A DNA stretch of 64,000 nt, taken from positions 1 through 64,000 of the forward strand of contig CAYULF010000019.1 of NCBI GenBank assembly GCA_964445695.1, read 5' to 3'. The position numbers and the translations under genes were made by a program. Positions 62,976 to 64,000 of this stretch are shown piece after piece (position 1 is the stretch's first letter; the number at the start of each line of letters is the position of its first letter). The stretch comes from JAUIKM01 sp964445695. Its GTDB lineage: Bacteria; Bacteroidota; Ignavibacteria; Kapaibacteriales; UBA7675. The notes beneath the pieces were generated by a model, which saw nothing but the letters and a program-made list of their open reading frames with translations, did not search any database and was not told the origin of the DNA.

Positions 62976-63031
62976 GCAAAACCCGCTTCGCCGTCGTTTA
63001 ACTCCGGCTTGCTTTTCCATTTTGTTTGCCA
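62976..63031 (+). repeat. 3'-flanking element, copy behind the GNAT gene
   Basis: CCCGCTTCGCC, then CCGGCTTGCTTTTCC and TTTTGTTTGCC; same word order as the copies behind glgA and the GT9 gene. Confidence 0.45.
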
Positions 63032-63613
63032 TTGAACTATCGGTCATCAACCCGGGAGCGACGGGCTCATGAAACAACACCGGACAGACACACAAACAAT
63101 CAACGACTGATAAACGCGGCAACAATCATCGATCCTGAAGGCGCTCCACCGGCAGCTGTCTACAGGCCCAAAACCTCAGAGTCTCGAGACCGGAAGTCTC
63201 CAAACCCAAAGTCTCCGAACTTCAGGCTCGTCGACGAGCAACAAGAAAAAGCAAGCCTGCGAACCAGAGTGAGAAGGCGAAGCGGTCTGAGCCGCGGGTT
63301 GCAGATTACAGGCGGATGTTCAGCAAGAAACAAGAGCGATAAATGTGGTATGCAATGGCAGGTATATTGCAGGAAACGGAAGATCAGCCCCAACCAGAAG
63401 CAGTACAAAGGTCGGCCTTGGAGGAGCGGAACTTTCGACCAGCAAAAATCGAGCAAGAGTTTAACGATTAACCGGAATCAAAACAGCACCGCAATTCATG
63501 ATGATTAAAACACTCGGGCATCTGCGCTGCGGCAACAATCAACAGAAAACTCAACGGGAGCTTTTTGGACTTAAACGGGCATTTTTAGCGGTTAAACGGA
63601 TGACGTTCCATTT

Positions 63614-63658
63614 TGGACGTACCTCTCCCTTGATCATGGGCCCTCCCCCGCCACCACC
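63614..63658 (-). repeat. Interspersed repeat, copy 2 (inverted)
   Basis: On the minus strand a G-rich run leads into ATGATCAAGGGAGAGGTACG and TCCA. It matches copy 1 at 14565-14610 with three differences in the 29 right-hand bases and a more variable G-rich part. Confidence 0.6.
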
Positions 63659-64000
63659 TCCGGGAGACCTCGAACCAGCGCACAGCCGGGCCGTCCGCCT
63701 CACGGCGGATCCGGACACCCCGCGCTCCCCTGCGTCGGCGCTTTCGAGTGTGCGGCTATTGACGCGCGTCACAGCTTGCACATGCCGCAAGTCTACACAG
63801 GATGTCAATGCTGAATGTCAAAAAGATCACAACCGTAGCGAAAAACGCGAGTAAGCGGTCAAGATTCAGCCCCGAGCGGCAAGTCGCCGAGAAAGAAACA
63901 CGTGAGAAGCAGACAAGATAATCAGCCAGGAACCGGTGAAAAGCGAATGACCATCAGGCGCACAGTACGCGTGAAAAGAAAACAAGAAACCGATCAAATG

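Larger units (their letters stand above)
62935..64000. other. Gene-free region at the right edge
   Basis: About 1.07 kb without a supported gene; the open frames at 63026-63508 and 63498-63854 are compositionally odd, rich in Ser/Arg/Pro, without ribosome binding sites or domains. It holds a 3'-flanking element (62976-63031), two short direct repeats AAGTCTCC-A/G-AAC (63196-63222), the second copy of the interspersed repeat (63614-63658) and a TCCGCC/GGCGGA hairpin (63694-63709). Confidence 0.5.

Noticed and set aside
63196..63222. AAGTCTCC(A/G)AAC direct repeats as a CRISPR or tandem repeat
   Set aside because: Only two short copies with a tiny spacer; not an array.
63026..63854. Two open frames of about 160 and 118 residues at the right edge
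   Set aside because: Serine/arginine/proline-rich translations of repeat-containing DNA without start signals; one crosses the interspersed repeat.

Overview
The window looks like chromosomal DNA of a Bacteroidota or near relative (Bacteroidota/Chlorobiota side of the FCB group); I cannot name the genus. Independent signs agree: a C-terminal type IX secretion sorting tail at the left edge; a fused lpxC-fabZ gene; a bamA gene followed by two OmpH/Skp chaperones; atpDC as a separate two-gene unit; a DUF2851 protein; a TPP riboswitch in front of a TonB-dependent receptor; and repeated promoters of the form TTG-N20-TAnnTTTG, the primary sigma factor signature of Bacteroidota. The genes are mostly moderately GC-rich. 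I see no rRNA, tRNA, CRISPR array, insertion sequence or intact prophage.

Layout. 1-4474: end of a T9SS cargo gene, two paralogous membrane proteins, uvrC and a short-chain dehydrogenase (minus strand). 4756-13762: envelope block uppS-bamA-ompH-ompH-lpxD-lpxC/fabZ-lpxA, then a SRAP (HMCES/YedK) gene. 13763-15077: gene-free, hairpin-rich. 15078-22943: MoxR-like ATPase (minus), atpDC, guaB, an M24 peptidase and a glycosyltransferase. 23072-27583: a second glycosyltransferase of the same type (minus), then a TPP riboswitch controlling a TonB-dependent receptor and a thioesterase. 27698-34290: lipoprotein, ankyrin protein, secreted protein, GH57 glucan enzyme and aldehyde dehydrogenase. 34291-35374: gene-free but full of inverted repeats. 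35375-38553: polyprenol/diacylglycerol kinase-like membrane protein, ispE, glgA. 38554-41347: an AT-richer accessory patch with small secreted proteins and short, apparently broken coding pieces sharing Rhs-like junction motifs. 41348-47932: a minus-strand run including RluA-type synthase, proline dehydrogenase, DUF255 protein and threonine-dehydrogenase-like SDR. 48148-53846: GT9, VOC protein, tandem GT4 pair, DUF2851. 54670-58456: double-HTH regulator with candidate operators, then (minus) LOG protein, J-domain protein, membrane rhodanese and sigma-54 activator. 58644-62934: RidA, SPOR protein, murG and a three-gene overlapping operon. 62935-64000: gene-free, carrying a diverged inverted copy of a repeat also found near 14.6 kb.

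Together the core genes supply the outer membrane (Bam, lipid A, undecaprenyl phosphate, MurG, glycosyltransferases), energy and nucleotides (atpDC, guaB), glycogen (glgA, GH57) and amino-acid catabolism. The parts most worth a second look are the degenerate Rhs-like/secreted-protein patch (39.1-41.2 kb), the double-HTH gene with three dyads, the 195-bp inverted-repeat element at 34.3 kb, terminators that abut the start codons of guaB and the thioesterase gene, a recurrent 3'-flanking element behind many genes, and a strong excess of GTTTAA/TTAAAC words.
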